NCBI GenBank assembly: GCA_900768725.1
Contig: CAAGDU010000204.1
Location: 1-5,666, forward strand
DNA: 5,666 nucleotides
Direction: 5' to 3'
DNA from: Bacteroidales bacterium
GTDB taxonomy: Bacteria > Bacteroidota > Bacteroidia > Bacteroidales > Paludibacteraceae
Below the pieces are notes generated by a model, which worked only from the letters and a program-made list of their open reading frames with translations, had not been told where the DNA came from and ran no database searches. Below, one piece after another: positions 5,109-5,666 of the stretch (positions are counted from its first letter, which is position 1; the number at the start of each line of letters is the position of its first letter). The position numbers and the translations under genes were made by a program.

Positions 5109-5666
5109 TCAGTTGCTTATCGTTCGCAGGACGAAGTAGCGCAGCAGGATTTCTGCCAACAGGCAGAGTAGCGCGGCAACGAGGAAAGGCGCGAAGGTGT
5201 CGGTATGTTTGGCATACTCGCGCACACGCAGTTTGGTCTTCTCCAGTTGGTCTATCTGTTCGTAAATCTGCTTCAGGCTGTTGTTGTCCGTAGCGCGGAA
5301 GTATTGCCCGCCCGTGATAGAAGCGATGTTCTGGAGCGTCGTCTCGTCGAACTCGCTATCCATAGTCATATATTGCACCCCCATAGGTGTCTGCACCGGC
5401 ACGCGTGCCTGTCCATGCGAGCCTACACCCACGGCATACACGCGGATACCGAAGGTCTTGGCTATCTCCGCTGCCGTGATAGGGTCAATGTCCCCGCGGT
5501 TGTTCGAGCCGTCGGTCAGCAGGATGACCACTTTTGACTTCGTGGGCGAGTCTTTCATGCGGTTGACCGCATTCGCCAGTCCTAAACCGATAGCCGTACC
5601 GTCCTCTATCATGCCGAACTTCACCGACTTAAACAAATTGACCAACACCGCGTGGTCTGTTGTCAG
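5109..5666 (-). CDS. batA: BatA, C-terminal part (cut by window edge)
   Basis: The frame is open to the right edge, so this is a 3' partial gene with 185 visible residues, beginning LTTDHA. The visible part is the second half of a VWA domain: GTAIG at 23-27 gives the MIDAS Thr, and LLTDGSNNRGD at 49-59 gives the MIDAS Asp. The DxSxS motif and N-terminal membrane segments should lie beyond 5666. A membrane helix near 158-178 ends the protein, followed by a short tail. BatA proteins are usually about 330 residues, so some 140-150 are missing. Its place directly upstream of batB supports batA over other VWA genes. A GTG at 5648 is an internal Val codon, not the start. Confidence 0.92.
   Translation of the reverse strand: MTTDHAVLVNLFKSVKFGMIEDGTAIGLGLANAVNRMKDSPTKSKVVILLTDGSNNRGDIDPITAAEIAKTFGIRVYAVGVGSHGQARVPVQTPMGVQYMTMDSEFDETTLQNIASITGGQYFRATDNNSLKQIYEQIDQLEKTKLRVREYAKHTDTFAPFLVAALLCLLAEILLRYFVLRTISN

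Overview
The window holds most of one operon, entirely on the minus strand: the Bat (Bacteroides aerotolerance) genes in the order batA (5' end cut off by the window edge), batB, batC, batD, batE, followed by a strong Rho-independent terminator. This gene order, the Gln-rich BatC and the A/T-rich gene leaders without clear Shine-Dalgarno sequences point to Bacteroidota, most likely order Bacteroidales. By eye the DNA is a little over half GC, so a moderately GC-rich, possibly uncultured member is plausible. I cannot name genus or species.

Layout, from operon start (right) to end (left). 5109-5666: C-terminal part of BatA, a membrane-anchored von Willebrand factor A (VWA) protein. 4983-5108: a 126-base spacer almost filled by 7-base repeats that also form a large inverted repeat. 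3936-4982: BatB, a complete VWA membrane protein with an intact metal-binding (MIDAS) site. 3176-3919: BatC, exported, TPR repeats plus a Gln-rich tail. 3133-3175: a short spacer with a GC-rich hairpin. 1273-3132: BatD, a large exported protein with one late membrane segment. 1103-1272: a 170-base spacer with two GC-rich palindromic elements. 287-1102: BatE, with signal peptide, TPRs, two membrane segments and a C-terminal SH3-like domain. 217-260: operon terminator. 1-216: no gene, but another GC-rich palindromic element and a smaller inverted repeat.

How the genes work together. In Bacteroidota the five Bat proteins are usually encoded downstream of a MoxR-type AAA+ ATPase and a DUF58 protein, which here would lie beyond position 5666. 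BatA and BatB are thought to present VWA domains at the inner membrane. BatC, BatD and BatE add TPR and other domains on the periplasmic side and probably form a complex with them. The system was named from an aerotolerance phenotype in Bacteroides fragilis, but its biochemical activity is still unclear, and in other bacteria the oxidative-stress role was not confirmed.

The gene set is known and I see no new gene system. The unusual part is the repeat load. A GC-rich stem-loop with a TACAAA loop occurs twice, with compensatory stem changes, and one copy lies inside the BatE signal-peptide coding region. Seven-base repeats fill the batA-batB spacer, and a different 7-base repeat is built in frame into BatD. 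Most gene junctions of the operon therefore carry a different RNA-structure-prone repeat.
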